This document shows, piece after piece, positions 8,792-18,275 of a stretch of DNA of 64,000 nt. A program made the position numbers and the translations under genes. Numbering within the stretch: position 1 is the stretch's first letter; each line of letters begins with the position of its first letter. This DNA comes from Leptolyngbya sp. FACHB-8 (GTDB lineage Bacteria > Cyanobacteriota > Cyanobacteriia > Elainellales > Elainellaceae), in NCBI RefSeq assembly GCF_014695575.1, contig NZ_JACJOO010000006.1, forward strand, positions 124,001 to 188,000. Reading direction: 5' to 3'. The notes under the pieces are model-generated. The model was not told the DNA's origin. It did not search any database and saw nothing but the letters and a program-made list of their open reading frames with translations.

Positions 8792-10252
8792 TCAAGCCGA
8801 TAATGGAAAACCGGCGGCCAGCAGCCAAGCGAACAAAAGGCTAGAACCGATCGCATACACCCAGGCTTGGTTCAGTAACCCTGCAACCAGAGATAGAATC
8901 CCCATCAACAATGGAAAGAGCGGTAGAAGTAGGAACATAAATCCCAGTTGAGGCAAGAAGTATAGGGTCAACACAAAACCTCCAATGAGAACACAGCTCT
9001 GCCCCAACCACCAGAGAACCCGTCTGCCAATGCTGATATTCTGCTGCACAATTCCGGAGGCCAAGAACCAGGGCAAGCAGGCGATCGCCAAAGGAAACCA
9101 TAATCGCAATCGGCTCGGAATCAGCCACCACTGGAGCCAGACAACTTGTGCCATTCCACCAAAAGCAATCCAAAGCAGCAAAAACAGTACCAACCCAGAG
9201 ATAAGGGTACCCCAGGTAAAACGGGGTAGACGCGCCAGTAGCCCTAACCAGACTGAGCCAGCAATGAGGAACCAAACTCCCACCGCTCCACCCACTTGCA
9301 CACCACCCAAATCCTGAAGATTGAATTGTGGGTTGAGCAGCAACAGTCCTGCCACAGCTACCAGTGGTGCAACCACCAAACCTGCCCACCGCCGAAGCGG
9401 GGCTACCTCTACCGCAATGTCCGATTTGCTGATCCAGGGCGCAAGGGCCGCTAATCCTATCAACCATCCCAGTAAATGCAAACCGTACCAGGCCATGCGG
9501 CGATCGCGATACTGGCTATCCTGAGCTTTGCCAAAAGTTGTATTCAACCAGCGCAGCGCAGCTTGATGGCTATCATCACTAAACAAAATCGTGATGTGTT
9601 CTACGCCAGGAATGATAACGAACTCCCGTGCTTGCCCCATGGCAAAATTCTGATTTTCCCCACCGGCTTGGGCCAGTAGCCGTTGGGCATTCGCCACAAA
9701 ACCACCTTCTCCGCTCCCCGCCTGCAACTGAAGATTACGCGGAGCTTGCGGCGTGACACTCGCCCCTGTGGGAGATACGGCGACAGTTGCCGCAAAGCGA
9801 TCGGGAGCCCGAATACTCGCCATCATTGCGATTCCACTTCCCATGGAATGCCCCAATAGCGCTAAACGCGTAGGATCAACTTCCGGTTGCTGTAGCAGGG
9901 CTTGTAGGGCAACATCAAGATTTTGCTGAAGTTCATACCGTTGCAAGCGAGCCTCATTGGCTCCATGCCCATCGAAATCCCACAGCATAACCGCATAGCC
10001 TGCATGGGCCAGTACATGGGCATAGCTCAGCATCAACTGTTTAGAGCCAGCAAAACCATGGGCAATCAACACGCCCGGTACTGCCTTTGCCTGTTGAGGA
10101 GCCAGGTATAGCAGGGGGACATCCTCCTGCTGGAGCGATCGCACCTCCAATCCGGCTCGGGCTGTTGTAATTCCCAACCAGGATGAAACGATCAGCAGGG
10201 CTGCTGCCAGCAGTAGCCCCAAGCGTTTACGACTTAATGGTAAAAATCTCAA
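8792..10252 (-). CDS. Alpha/beta hydrolase fused to a polytopic membrane domain
   Basis: The 486-residue protein starts with a hydrophobic segment (LGLLLAAALLIVSSWLGI, residues 11-28) that is a signal anchor or signal peptide. A dienelactone-hydrolase/esterase-type domain follows, with oxyanion region IAHGFAGSK, nucleophile motif GHSMG (Ser136) and a late histidine in PGVEHITI. From about residue 255 to the end there are roughly seven hydrophobic segments. The catalytic domain therefore probably lies outside the plasma membrane, anchored by a large membrane domain. The substrate is unknown. No ATG precedes the signal; a TTG at 10252 is preceded by AGGA at suitable spacing, so I accept that start. 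It is convergent with hcp. Confidence 0.75.
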   Translation of the reverse strand: MRFLPLSRKRLGLLLAAALLIVSSWLGITTARAGLEVRSLQQEDVPLLYLAPQQAKAVPGVLIAHGFAGSKQLMLSYAHVLAHAGYAVMLWDFDGHGANEARLQRYELQQNLDVALQALLQQPEVDPTRLALLGHSMGSGIAMMASIRAPDRFAATVAVSPTGASVTPQAPRNLQLQAGSGEGGFVANAQRLLAQAGGENQNFAMGQAREFVIIPGVEHITILFSDDSHQAALRWLNTTFGKAQDSQYRDRRMAWYGLHLLGWLIGLAALAPWISKSDIAVEVAPLRRWAGLVVAPLVAVAGLLLLNPQFNLQDLGGVQVGGAVGVWFLIAGSVWLGLLARLPRFTWGTLISGLVLFLLLWIAFGGMAQVVWLQWWLIPSRLRLWFPLAIACLPWFLASGIVQQNISIGRRVLWWLGQSCVLIGGFVLTLYFLPQLGFMFLLLPLFPLLMGILSLVAGLLNQAWVYAIGSSLLFAWLLAAGFPLSA

Positions 10253-10798
10253 CTCAAGTTTTCCTTAACACCACGTACAGGTCTGTTTGTAATTTTTGGT
10301 GGGTCTTTGACTCCACAAAAAAATTCTTCATCTTATCTATAAGTTTCAGGAACCGAACCTTATAAATTGACTAGACACTACTGGTGTAGCGTAAAAACTG
10401 TTTCCTTTAATGGCTTAAGAGAAACCTTTTTCCTCTAACGGCTCATGAAATTGTCACTGAATTTAGACGGGGCTGATGTTTCGTGACACTCTAACAGACC
10501 GTTTTAAGCCATAGCAATAAACTTTCTGCTGCTGAACGTGTAGCGCTATAGACTGAATTGATCGAAGAGTGTATCTTCAACCGACTATTTACTCCTTTTA
10601 GGGAAATCATTTCCCTTTTCGCATACGTGTATTTACGGCTACTTTAAATAGAGTTAAAGTAGTAAAAAGTACGCAATGTTTTGCTTTTGGGTTTTATTGC
10701 AGCTTGTTCATAGTAATGTTGAGTAGTTCTAACAAATGTTAAAGCTGCTCAAATTTTGTGCATACTAACAGGGACATTAACGTTCTATTAATGTTGCT
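10253..10798. other. Divergent promoter region, no gene seen
   Basis: This 546-base AT-rich gap lies between the hydrolase gene and the second phytochrome kinase. It should hold both promoters. A GTA-N8-TAC sequence at 10659-10672 matches the NtcA core, but no good -10 box follows at the expected distance. No long hairpin is present, unlike most gaps here. Confidence 0.4.
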
Positions 10799-13700
10799 AT
10801 GAATTCTTTTCATCAAGTAAAATTGCAGCCTCAGTCACAGCAGGAAGCCTTGCTAAACCGGATTGTGAGTCGCATCCGGCGATCGCTGCAACTGCAAGAT
10901 ATATTACAAACTACGGTTGCCGAAATTCGTGATTTTCTTCACATCGACCGCGTTAAAATTTACTATTTTTATCCGGATGAGCATGGAGAAGTCATTGCCG
11001 AATCAATTGATGGCGAGCGCCTGCCGTCGTTACTGGGTCTGCACTTTCCCGCTGATGACATTCCACCCCATGCCCGCGAATTATTTGTAGCGGCACGGCA
11101 GCGATCGATTGTTGACCTGTCCCAGCAAGTACTGGGTATCAGTCTACCCAATGCCTCCAGAGTGGGAGACACATCAGAAGGCGATATTCGTTTTCGTCCT
11201 GTAGACCCGTGCCATGTGGAATATTTACGGGCAATGGGGGTTCAATCCTCCGTAGTTGTTCCCATTCTGCAACAGGAGCGGCTTTGGGGGCTGTTGGTGG
11301 CCCACCATTCGGAGCCACGAGCGGTCTCTGATTCAGAGTTGGATTTTTTGCAATCAGTCGTGGATCAGGTAGAGGTGGCGATCGCCCAATCGCTGCTTCT
11401 CATCCAGGTGCAAGAACAAGCCCAATGCGAGCAAACGGTCAATCAAATTGCGACTATGCTGCATTCCTGTCAGGGCGATCGCTTTCAAAAAGCTCTTGAG
11501 GCGACTGTTGCGGCTCTACAGGGTTCTGGAGGGCGCCTTTTCCTGCAACCATTAGACGGGCACCCTGCCAAGGCTCCTTATACTTGGGGTGAGCAACCAC
11601 AAACCGCAAAGTGGTGCAAAGAACGGCATCTGGAGGAACATTACCTGTGGCAAGACCTTATGCAATCGGCCGCGGCTGCCTCATTGAGTCAGCAGTCTAG
11701 CCAACCGAGTAAGCTATGGGCTATCACGGACCTTTACAAGAATCCTCAATTCCGAACTCTGGTGAGTTGTTTTCAATCCACCGCTATTCGAAGTGTATTG
11801 ATTCTTCCGTTGAGTCAGGAACAGCGGGTAATTGGTTGTCTAACTATTTTCCGCAACACCGTTGAAACAGAAACGTTGTGGGCCGGGCAATTTGATTCCG
11901 ATGAACGACAGATAATGCCGCGCCAATCATTTGAAGCATGGCGCGAGTACAAGATAGAACAGGCTCGCGAGTGGGGAGATGGCGACCTGAACTTAGCCCA
12001 GATGTTAGGGAAGCACTTTGCTCCAGCCCTAGGGCAGTACCAGTTGCAACATCAGATTCAAGCCTTGAACGACAGCTTGGAACAGCAAGTACAGGCACGC
12101 ACGGCTGAATTGCAACAATCGCTGCGGGAATTAGCGAATATCAAATTTGCGCTGGATCAATCATCAATCGTATCAATTACTGATTGCCGTGGCATTATCC
12201 ATTATGTCAATGATCGATTCTGCGAAATTTCTCAATATGAGCGTGAGGAGTTGTTAGGGCAATCTCATCGCATCATCAACTCGGGTTACCATCCCGGTGC
12301 TTTCTTTACTCAAATGTGGAAGACCATCGCAAAAGGTCAGGTGTGGCGGGGTGAGATTAAAAACCGGGCCAAAGATGGTTCATTTTATTGGGTTGATAGC
12401 ACCATTGTGCCGCTGTTGGATGCTGAGGGGAAGCCATACCAATATGTGGCGATTCGAAATGATATTACGGCTCGCAAAACTGCCGAAGCAGAACTAGAGC
12501 AGACCAAGGTATTTCTAGAATCTGTATTGAATACGTTGCCTGTAGGAGTCGTAGCAAAAGCAGCCGATGACTTGCGATTTGTGCTGTGGAATCCTGCTGC
12601 TGAAGCAGTATTGGGGTTGAAAGCAGCAGACGTGTTGGGCAAAACGGACTACGATTTATTCCCGGCCGATCAAGCCGATGGCTTTGTGAGTAAGGATCGA
12701 GAAGTTCTACAAACAAACCAGGTTAGTGACATTCCCGAAGAGGAAATCCAGCTTGGTGAAGGGGAAACTCGCGTTCTACATACCAAAAAAACAGCTATTT
12801 TAGGAGCAGGTGGTAACCCTGAATATCTGCTCGCTATTACAGAAGACATTACGGATCGGAAACGGGCAGAAGTTGCTTTACGTGAGAGCTTGGAACTGTA
12901 TGAATCGCTGGCCAATGTGTTGCCACAATGTCTCTTCCGCGTTGATCGCAAAGGAAGGCCTGTCTTTGCAAATACTGCATTTCTAGATTCTGTTGGGCTA
13001 TCGCTCAATGAACTCCGACACAAGACACTTTATGACTTGTATCCAAAAGAACTGGCTGACAAATACACAGCCGATAATGAGTATGTGATGCAAACAGGCG
13101 AGGTTGTCGATATTGTTGAGGAACATCAACTACCCAGTACAGGCCAACGTATTTATGTGCAGGTGGTCAAAGCTCCAGTACGAAATACAGAAGGTGAAAT
13201 TGTTGGTTTGCAGGGCATCTTCTGGGATGTGAGCGATCGCAACCGCGCTGAAGAAGCACTCCGCCAATCAGAGGCGCAACTTCGGGAAAAAGCCCAGGAG
13301 TTAGAACAAACGGTACGTGAACTGCAACAAACCCAGGCCCAACTGGTACAAACGGAAAAGATGTCAAGTTTAGGGCAACTGGTGGCCGGGGTTGCTCACG
13401 AAATTAACAACCCTGTTAACTTCATTTATGGCAATCTCAGGCATGCTCGCGACTATGCCCATGACTTGTTAAATTTGCTCCAACTGTATCAGCGGCACTA
13501 TCCCAATCCTGCCCGCGAAATTCAAGATGCAGCCGATGAAATTGATTTCGCATTCCTCAAGGAAGACCTGCCAAAACTCCTGGCTTCAATGCGCGTAGGA
13601 GCCGATCGCATTCAGAAAATTGTACTGGCCCTCCGCACTTTTTCCCGTATGGATGAGGCGGAGATCAAACCAGTCGACATCCATGAAGGGATTGATAGTA

Positions 13701-14176
13701 CGCTGATGATTCTACAAAATCGTCTGCGGGAAACGGCAGGGCATCCCGGAATTCATGTGGTGAAGGATTACGGAGAGTTACCTCTAGTTGAATGCTATGC
13801 CGGGCAGCTCAATCAGGTATTTATGAATGTTCTGGTCAATGCAATTGATGCACTAGATGGGTTAAACAGCCGCCGTACTGCTGACGATATTGAGGCGAAT
13901 CCAAGTATGATCACGATTCAAACTCAACGTTTGGGCGATCGCCATGTTCGTATTCGTATTACTGACAATGGCCCTGGCATCCCAGAGTTTGTTCGACAGC
14001 GTCTATTTGAGCCATTCTTCACAACGAAGCCTGTGGGTAAAGGAACAGGATTGGGCCTGTCTATTAGCTATCAGGTTATTGTGGATAAACACGGTGGTAG
14101 TCTGACCTGCAATTCTGAGGCCGGTCAGGGTGCAGAATTTTTGATTGATTTACCCTTGGTTGCAAGGGCTAGTTAA
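10799..14176 (+). CDS. Knotless (Cph2-like) phytochrome histidine kinase with PAS domains
   Basis: The 1125-residue cytosolic photoreceptor kinase has a phytochrome GAF domain in residues about 18-205, with FPADDIPP at 83-90 and the bilin-attachment pair Cys138-His139 in [12 protein letters not shown] domain follows, with Trp361 in LWAGQF and the tongue motif PRQSF at 374-378. After a coiled linker ([18 protein letters not shown]) come three PAS domains, with PAC ends near 560, 690 and 815. A second coiled coil leads to a NtrB-like HisKA box ([13 protein letters not shown]) with His867, then HATPase_c with DNGPGIP and GKGTGLGL. There is no receiver domain. The N-terminal 400 residues are clearly paralogous to the gene ending at 3256. 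Hairpins at 14255-14494 follow the stop. The output partner is not encoded nearby. Confidence 0.9.
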   Translation: MNSFHQVKLQPQSQQEALLNRIVSRIRRSLQLQDILQTTVAEIRDFLHIDRVKIYYFYPDEHGEVIAESIDGERLPSLLGLHFPADDIPPHARELFVAARQRSIVDLSQQVLGISLPNASRVGDTSEGDIRFRPVDPCHVEYLRAMGVQSSVVVPILQQERLWGLLVAHHSEPRAVSDSELDFLQSVVDQVEVAIAQSLLLIQVQEQAQCEQTVNQIATMLHSCQGDRFQKALEATVAALQGSGGRLFLQPLDGHPAKAPYTWGEQPQTAKWCKERHLEEHYLWQDLMQSAAAASLSQQSSQPSKLWAITDLYKNPQFRTLVSCFQSTAIRSVLILPLSQEQRVIGCLTIFRNTVETETLWAGQFDSDERQIMPRQSFEAWREYKIEQAREWGDGDLNLAQMLGKHFAPALGQYQLQHQIQALNDSLEQQVQARTAELQQSLRELANIKFALDQSSIVSITDCRGIIHYVNDRFCEISQYEREELLGQSHRIINSGYHPGAFFTQMWKTIAKGQVWRGEIKNRAKDGSFYWVDSTIVPLLDAEGKPYQYVAIRNDITARKTAEAELEQTKVFLESVLNTLPVGVVAKAADDLRFVLWNPAAEAVLGLKAADVLGKTDYDLFPADQADGFVSKDREVLQTNQVSDIPEEEIQLGEGETRVLHTKKTAILGAGGNPEYLLAITEDITDRKRAEVALRESLELYESLANVLPQCLFRVDRKGRPVFANTAFLDSVGLSLNELRHKTLYDLYPKELADKYTADNEYVMQTGEVVDIVEEHQLPSTGQRIYVQVVKAPVRNTEGEIVGLQGIFWDVSDRNRAEEALRQSEAQLREKAQELEQTVRELQQTQAQLVQTEKMSSLGQLVAGVAHEINNPVNFIYGNLRHARDYAHDLLNLLQLYQRHYPNPAREIQDAADEIDFAFLKEDLPKLLASMRVGADRIQKIVLALRTFSRMDEAEIKPVDIHEGIDSTLMILQNRLRETAGHPGIHVVKDYGELPLVECYAGQLNQVFMNVLVNAIDALDGLNSRRTADDIEANPSMITIQTQRLGDRHVRIRITDNGPGIPEFVRQRLFEPFFTTKPVGKGTGLGLSISYQVIVDKHGGSLTCNSEAGQGAEFLIDLPLVARAS

Positions 14177-14254
14177 TGCCTTAACAGGCTAAAACTTTTA
14201 TGGTAGAGGCGGTATACATACAGCCTCATCATAAGGGTTTTAGTATATAAAGCT

Positions 14255-14401
14255 GTGCGCGCTGATTACAGCGCTTTTCAAGCGCTTAAAATCTGGTTAT
14301 TTTTGTGAGAGCCGCGCGGAGAGCGGCTCTCACAAAAATAACTGTGGCTGACTCAAGCGCAAAGCGCTGTAAGTATGGTGGTTTACTTAATCAATGCGCA
14401 C
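14255..14401. repeat. Branched inverted-repeat structure
   Basis: Outer arms 14255-14268 and 14388-14401 pair with two mismatches (GTGCGC-GC-TGATTA against GTGCGC-AT-TGATTA). They enclose a perfect 20 bp stem (14296-14315 with 14323-14342, GTTATTTTTGTGAGAGCCGC). Small AGCGC hairpins flank that stem on both sides. The outer arm motif (GCGC-NTTGATTAAGTA) recurs near 32781-32795. Confidence 0.65.
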
Positions 14402-14419
14402 ACTATATGGCAATACTCT

Positions 14420-14494
14420 GGACAGTTTTTCTGAAACCGTTGATTTTGCGTGCGCGAAGCGCACGCAAAATCAACGGTTTCAGAAAAACTGTCC
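14420..14494. repeat. Perfect 36 bp hairpin with GAA loop
   Basis: Arms 14420-14455 and 14459-14494 pair perfectly over 36 bp around a GAA triloop; the tip reads TGCGC-GAA-GCGCA. It is the longest perfect stem in the window. It lies between convergent genes, 26 bases from the stop of the MAPEG gene. Confidence 0.9.
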
Positions 14495-14520
14495 GAACTA
14501 ATGATATGGAATTTATTCAA

Positions 14521-15030
14521 TTAAATCAGCCCCTGGTAACCGTAGTAGAGACAAGCGATACTACCAATGATGTAAACAAACCAGGTTAAGAAGAAACCAG
14601 TGGCACGACTCAGCGATGGTCCGTATGTCGTAATGACTCCATAGGCGTGGGCGATGCGCGCTATAGTCAGTGCACTTCCCAACACCCAGACTAACCATCC
14701 CTGAGCTTGCATGAGTTCAAGGGCAGCAATGAACAGAAGTCCATGCGGTACATATTCAGCAAAGTTACCATGTGCACGAACTTTACGTTGTAATGCACCT
14801 GCATCCACCTTACTTCTTTGCAGTTTGCGCTGGGTTAACCGTTCGACAGTTATCACCCAGGGATTAGGATTATCTAAAGGATTAGGCTGCGACATCACAT
14901 CCTCTGTTGCCTCCCCGTGCCAAATCCTTGTTTTGACTCGCTCTGATGCTGCAATGTACGAGAGGATGAAGGCAATCAAACCATGTAACCCAATAAACAA
15001 GGTTGATACTGGCACAAGATTGGTCGTCAT
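14521..15030 (-). CDS. MAPEG-family membrane protein
   Basis: The 169-residue integral membrane protein has four hydrophobic segments. The family signature is clear: RVRAHGN-type KVRAHGNFAEYVP near residue 85, followed by a helix with an intramembrane MQAQG turn and IARIAHAYG. MAPEG proteins include microsomal glutathione transferases. This one is longer at the N-terminus than most bacterial members because of a soluble loop (residues about 35-75, containing NPLDNPNPWV). Its activity is unknown; glutathione conjugation or peroxidase activity is the family expectation. It is divergent from the AraC regulator, which may control it. Start ATG at 15030. Confidence 0.85.
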   Translation of the reverse strand: MTTNLVPVSTLFIGLHGLIAFILSYIAASERVKTRIWHGEATEDVMSQPNPLDNPNPWVITVERLTQRKLQRSKVDAGALQRKVRAHGNFAEYVPHGLLFIAALELMQAQGWLVWVLGSALTIARIAHAYGVITTYGPSLSRATGFFLTWFVYIIGSIACLYYGYQGLI

Positions 15031-15241
15031 AGCTGAAGAATAGAGTTCACTACGAAAGGAATGCTAATAACGTTACAGAAAAGCATTTCCACTGTCTTTT
15101 CAATTCTTGAGGGTAGATCGAAGGATTCTCAAGAAATTAACTTTTTGCTTATCTGCTTACATTGATTGTTGGATTTCTTATGTTCTGATCGAATGGGGTA
15201 TATTTAATGAGGCTAAATCAGAAGTAGCGTTAGCTCAGGCA

Positions 15242-16147
15242 ATGGTGATGAATGGGGTAGTCGAGAAAATTTTTCCAGCTACGGAGCGTAAAATTCCACT
15301 CGATCGCGCACCGCTTAGCCAGCTACCACAATGGGGACATTGGATAGAAACTCCCGATGTGATTGCTGCAATGCTTTCTCCAGGGCAGCTAGAAGTAAAC
15401 CTCTTGGCTCCATTTGAGTTCATCTCCACTCGATTTCAGCCCGGTCATGGGTTGGCAGCCTTTAATTCTGACAAGTTGACATCTTACCAATCGAAACCCG
15501 GAGGATATGATGTTGTTCCCCGGGGTACGACCTATCGCTCTATTGAGACAACTGGGTTCTGCATCATTCTGGCGTTCAAGCCATCTCTTACGTCTCGCAT
15601 AATGGCTGAATACGCCCATGAAACCACGATTGAGTTATTACCAGGGCAGGTTCAATCTAGCACCAAAGGTAGCAGGCTTGCGCAAGCCTTGCATCACTTC
15701 TTTGTTGATTCTCAACATGTAGGAGGTGCGCTCTATCTAGAGTCCCTTGCGACTCTGGTTATGGGACATGTTATCTGGTATCGCTCAAGTGTGTCTAAGC
15801 GATTGAAAGCTCCAGATTGTTTAACTCCTAAACAACTGAGGATGATGATGGAATACGTCCATTCTCATTTGCAGAGTGACGTAAGTCTGGGTCACATGGC
15901 GAGTTCAGTCGGGGTTAGCTCCTATTACCTGGCTCATGCTTTTAAGGCGACCACTGGCTTGTCTCCCCACCAATATGTGTTGCGTTGTCGAATTGAACAG
16001 GCACAACGTTTACTTCGAACAACCCAGATGCCGATTGTCGCGATCGCCTACGAAGTAGGATTCGGTAATCAGAGTCACATGACAACGGTGTTTCGTAAAA
16101 TGCTAAACACGACGCCAGGAATCTATCGTCAGCAAGTCACTCAGTAA
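15242..16147 (+). CDS. AraC-family transcriptional regulator
   Basis: The protein has about 301 residues. The C-terminal 100 residues contain two helix-turn-helix units: MASSVGVSSYYLAHAFK and the second with PIVAIAYEVGFGNQSHMTT, the classic AraC/XylS signature ending in TPGIYRQQ. The N-terminal 190 residues are an effector domain with no recognised fold. An upstream TTG at 15107 would add 45 residues, but the ATG at 15242 (MVMNGVVEKIF) is more plausible. It is divergent from the MAPEG gene with about 210 bases between them, so the two are likely a regulator-target pair. Confidence 0.85.
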   Translation: MVMNGVVEKIFPATERKIPLDRAPLSQLPQWGHWIETPDVIAAMLSPGQLEVNLLAPFEFISTRFQPGHGLAAFNSDKLTSYQSKPGGYDVVPRGTTYRSIETTGFCIILAFKPSLTSRIMAEYAHETTIELLPGQVQSSTKGSRLAQALHHFFVDSQHVGGALYLESLATLVMGHVIWYRSSVSKRLKAPDCLTPKQLRMMMEYVHSHLQSDVSLGHMASSVGVSSYYLAHAFKATTGLSPHQYVLRCRIEQAQRLLRTTQMPIVAIAYEVGFGNQSHMTTVFRKMLNTTPGIYRQQVTQ

Positions 16148-16220
16148 AATTTCTCCATAGGATATCGGAATAGTCTGAGGCTGAATTGTATGGCTCTTAT
16201 AGACCCTGTTAGAAAGTAGT

Positions 16221-17135
16221 ATGTCTAGCTATTCCCGTTCCTATCGTTACCTTTTCTCAGGTATTATCGCGATCGCTGGGCTTGCTTTACCAGCTTGCCA
16301 ATCTGATCCTTCTTTATCAACGACACCTGTTTCTATACCCGCTACCACAAATTCCACATCAATAGGAACTCAAGTCGAGAAATCACCGTCACTTCAAGGT
16401 GCATCCCCGACAACGACAGACTCAAAAGCAGATTCCTCTCCCTCAACTGCTAATTCAGTTGCTCAGGCTTCTCCTCCCACGGCCGACCCTTATCCTCGTA
16501 GACCCTTTGGATTGGCAGATATTGCTCGGCCAGGCAGCTCTTTTTATGAGTTTCGAGAAAGTCTTCAGCGGGCTGTTAATGAACGTCATGTTGACTACAT
16601 TCGAGCGATCGCAGCTCCCGATATTCACCTCAGTTTTGGCCCTGCCATGAGCCTGGATGATCTCGATATTGATAATCCTGACAGCCTTTTCTGGAAGCGT
16701 CTGGAACGGCTTGTGAATGCCCCTTGTGGACCGAGAGTTGACAGCCAAACGGATGATATGGGCAATCCCGAAGAATGGACCTGTTCTTCTGCCAGTGAAA
16801 TTCAGCAAATTGATGGAGCGTCCTACGACCCCTACACGGATGTGTTTATTGTTGGGGATGCGATCAACGTTCGCATGGCACCGAGCCCAGACAGCGCTGT
16901 AATGGGTGTGTTATCCAACGAGGTGGTGAAGACGGACCCTCAAGGTTTTGAACAACTCTCTCAAACTCAGCAGCAACTACTGGAAACCAATGAAGGCTGG
17001 CGGCCCGTGATCACCCCTGACGGCAAACGAGGATTTGTTTCTAGCCGTTATGCCTTCTCTCCTGTAGGCTACCGAGCCTTCTTTAAGAATGAAGGCCAGG
17101 GCTGGTTTATGACGGTATTTATTACGGGTGATTAG
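16221..17135 (+). CDS. Lipoprotein with C-terminal SH3b-like domain
   Basis: The 304-residue protein has an N-terminal signal ending in the lipobox LALPAC, so it should be a diacylated lipoprotein. Residues about 30-90 are Ser/Thr/Pro-rich and likely disordered. From 95 on there is a folded region with four conserved-looking cysteines or turns (NAPCGPRV, EWTCSSA). An SH3b-like part (GDAINVRMAPSPDSAVMGVL, near 212) follows and ends GKRGFVSSRYAF. This suggests binding to peptidoglycan or another envelope partner. It is monocistronic, 73 bases after the AraC gene, and followed by a terminator hairpin at 17197-17257. Confidence 0.75.
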   Translation: MSSYSRSYRYLFSGIIAIAGLALPACQSDPSLSTTPVSIPATTNSTSIGTQVEKSPSLQGASPTTTDSKADSSPSTANSVAQASPPTADPYPRRPFGLADIARPGSSFYEFRESLQRAVNERHVDYIRAIAAPDIHLSFGPAMSLDDLDIDNPDSLFWKRLERLVNAPCGPRVDSQTDDMGNPEEWTCSSASEIQQIDGASYDPYTDVFIVGDAINVRMAPSPDSAVMGVLSNEVVKTDPQGFEQLSQTQQQLLETNEGWRPVITPDGKRGFVSSRYAFSPVGYRAFFKNEGQGWFMTVFITGD

Positions 17136-17196
17136 ATGCTGTGGGTTGCTCTTGTGCAACCTGAACTTTGTAAACACCTCTTCAAACCCAAACAAC

Positions 17197-17257
17197 AAAA
17201 CCCAGAATCCGAGTTCTGCTACCACAAAGCAACGGCAGAGCTGGGATTCTGGGTTTT
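17197..17257 (+). terminator. Rho-independent terminator-like hairpin
   Basis: A 23-base arm at 17197-17219 (AAAACCCAGAATCC at its base) pairs with 17235-17257 with two mismatches. The 3' arm ends in GGGTTTT. It follows the lipoprotein gene by 61 bases and precedes the ArsR promoter. Confidence 0.65.
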
Positions 17258-17290
17258 GCTACAAAATGCAAGTTAATCAACCCCAATGGA

Positions 17291-17343
17291 TTGACATTTA
17301 AGCGAATGCTTATCTATACTGCAGTTAGTTAAGCATTCGCTTA
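17291..17343 (+). promoter_or_regulatory. Sigma70-type promoter with two ArsR operator dyads
   Basis: A perfect -35 TTGACA (17291-17296) and a -10 TATACT (17315-17320) are separated by 18 bp. The spacer contains the dyad TAAGCGAATGCTTA (17299-17312). A second dyad TAAGCATTCGCTTA, its exact reverse complement, lies at 17330-17343 just past the likely +1. The two centres are 31 bp apart, close to three helical turns. Together they form a 17 bp perfect inverted repeat (17296-17312 with 17330-17346). Repressor binding would block polymerase directly. Confidence 0.85.
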
Positions 17344-17355
17344 AATTTCTCTCTG

Positions 17356-17679
17356 ATGAGTAGACCTGTTGCCAGTGCCGACGTGTTTCAGGCGATCGCT
17401 GACCCGACTCGCCGTGCCATTCTCGATCGCTTACGCTCCGGAGAGCAGCCTGTGAAACAGCTTGCGGAACCCTTTGAGATGTCATTGCCGGCCATCTCAC
17501 AACATCTACAAATTCTGTGTAACGCGGGGCTAGTCAGCCAGCAGAAATCGGGACGGCAACGGCTATATCGGCTTAACCCTGCTCCTTTGCAAGAGGTTCT
17601 GGAGTGGGTTGCCTATTATGAACCGTTCTGGCAGCAAAAACTGGATGCCCTTGGTGCTTATTTGGAGGAGAACTCATGA
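17356..17679 (+). CDS. ArsR/SmtB-family repressor
   Basis: The 107-residue winged-helix protein has the typical opening VFQAIADPTRRAILDRL and the recognition helix MSLPAISQHLQIL, then the wing VSQQKSGRQRLYRLNP. The metal-binding ELCVCD motif of ArsR/SmtB sensors is absent. It belongs to the subgroup that pairs with SRPBCC/AHSA1 proteins, and the downstream SRPBCC gene overlaps it by four bases (ATGA). It very probably represses its own operon through the dyads at 17299-17343. The signal it senses is unknown. Confidence 0.92.
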   Translation: MSRPVASADVFQAIADPTRRAILDRLRSGEQPVKQLAEPFEMSLPAISQHLQILCNAGLVSQQKSGRQRLYRLNPAPLQEVLEWVAYYEPFWQQKLDALGAYLEENS

Positions 17680-18275
17680 GTCAAGCGGTTCATCTGGAAG
17701 TATTCTATCCGCATCCACCCGAACGAGTGTGGCAGGTATTAACCAATCGCCGCGCCCTCGCTAACTGGATGATGGAAAATGACTTTGAACCAAAGCTGGG
17801 GCATAAATTCCGGTTCTACAACCAACCTTTACCCGGTTTAAAGACAACCATTCAGTGCGAAGTTGTGGAGCTAGAAGAACCCACCCGCCTGGTTTATACC
17901 TGGCAGGAGTCTCCCACCACTGAACCCTCGCTAGTGGTCTGGACGCTGACAACGGTTGCAGGTGGAACGCAATTACGCTTGAAGCATCACCAGTACAGTT
18001 ATACAACCGCTGTTGCGAGTTCAGCCCGTCCTGATACTGTAGCTCATACCTATCGAGGGTCTGAGCTGTCCTACTCTGGCAAGTCTTTCCACTCCTCAGG
18101 GGTGGTCATGAATTCCTTAAATGCTGACTTGTCTAGGGCAGCTCAGTTCAACTTACCTGGGATAGCGATCGCCCCCCTCACCTCAATACCTGCCAATGTT
18201 GAGTGGAATTATTTTCTCAATCGCACACTGCCAGATTTGCTAGAGCAGGATTCATGCCCTGAAGAACCCTCATAA
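17676..18275 (+). CDS. SRPBCC / AHSA1-like protein
   Basis: The 199-residue protein has a START-like fold: VFYPHPPERVWQVLTNR at the start, LVYTWQE in the middle and a C-terminal helix EWNYFLNRTLPDLLE. These proteins bind hydrophobic ligands in a deep pocket. Most family members paired with ArsR are near 150 residues. Here a segment of about 55 residues lies between LRLKHHQYSY and the last helix, which is unusual. It overlaps arsR by ATGA and must be cotranscribed. A ligand-binding or catalytic role in a stress or detoxification response is inference. Confidence 0.8.
   Translation: MSQAVHLEVFYPHPPERVWQVLTNRRALANWMMENDFEPKLGHKFRFYNQPLPGLKTTIQCEVVELEEPTRLVYTWQESPTTEPSLVVWTLTTVAGGTQLRLKHHQYSYTTAVASSARPDTVAHTYRGSELSYSGKSFHSSGVVMNSLNADLSRAAQFNLPGIAIAPLTSIPANVEWNYFLNRTLPDLLEQDSCPEEPS

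Noticed and set aside
10659-10672. GTA-N8-TAC sequence resembling an NtcA site
   Set aside because: A six-base core is expected by chance about once per 4 kb, and no good -10 box lies 20-23 bases downstream.
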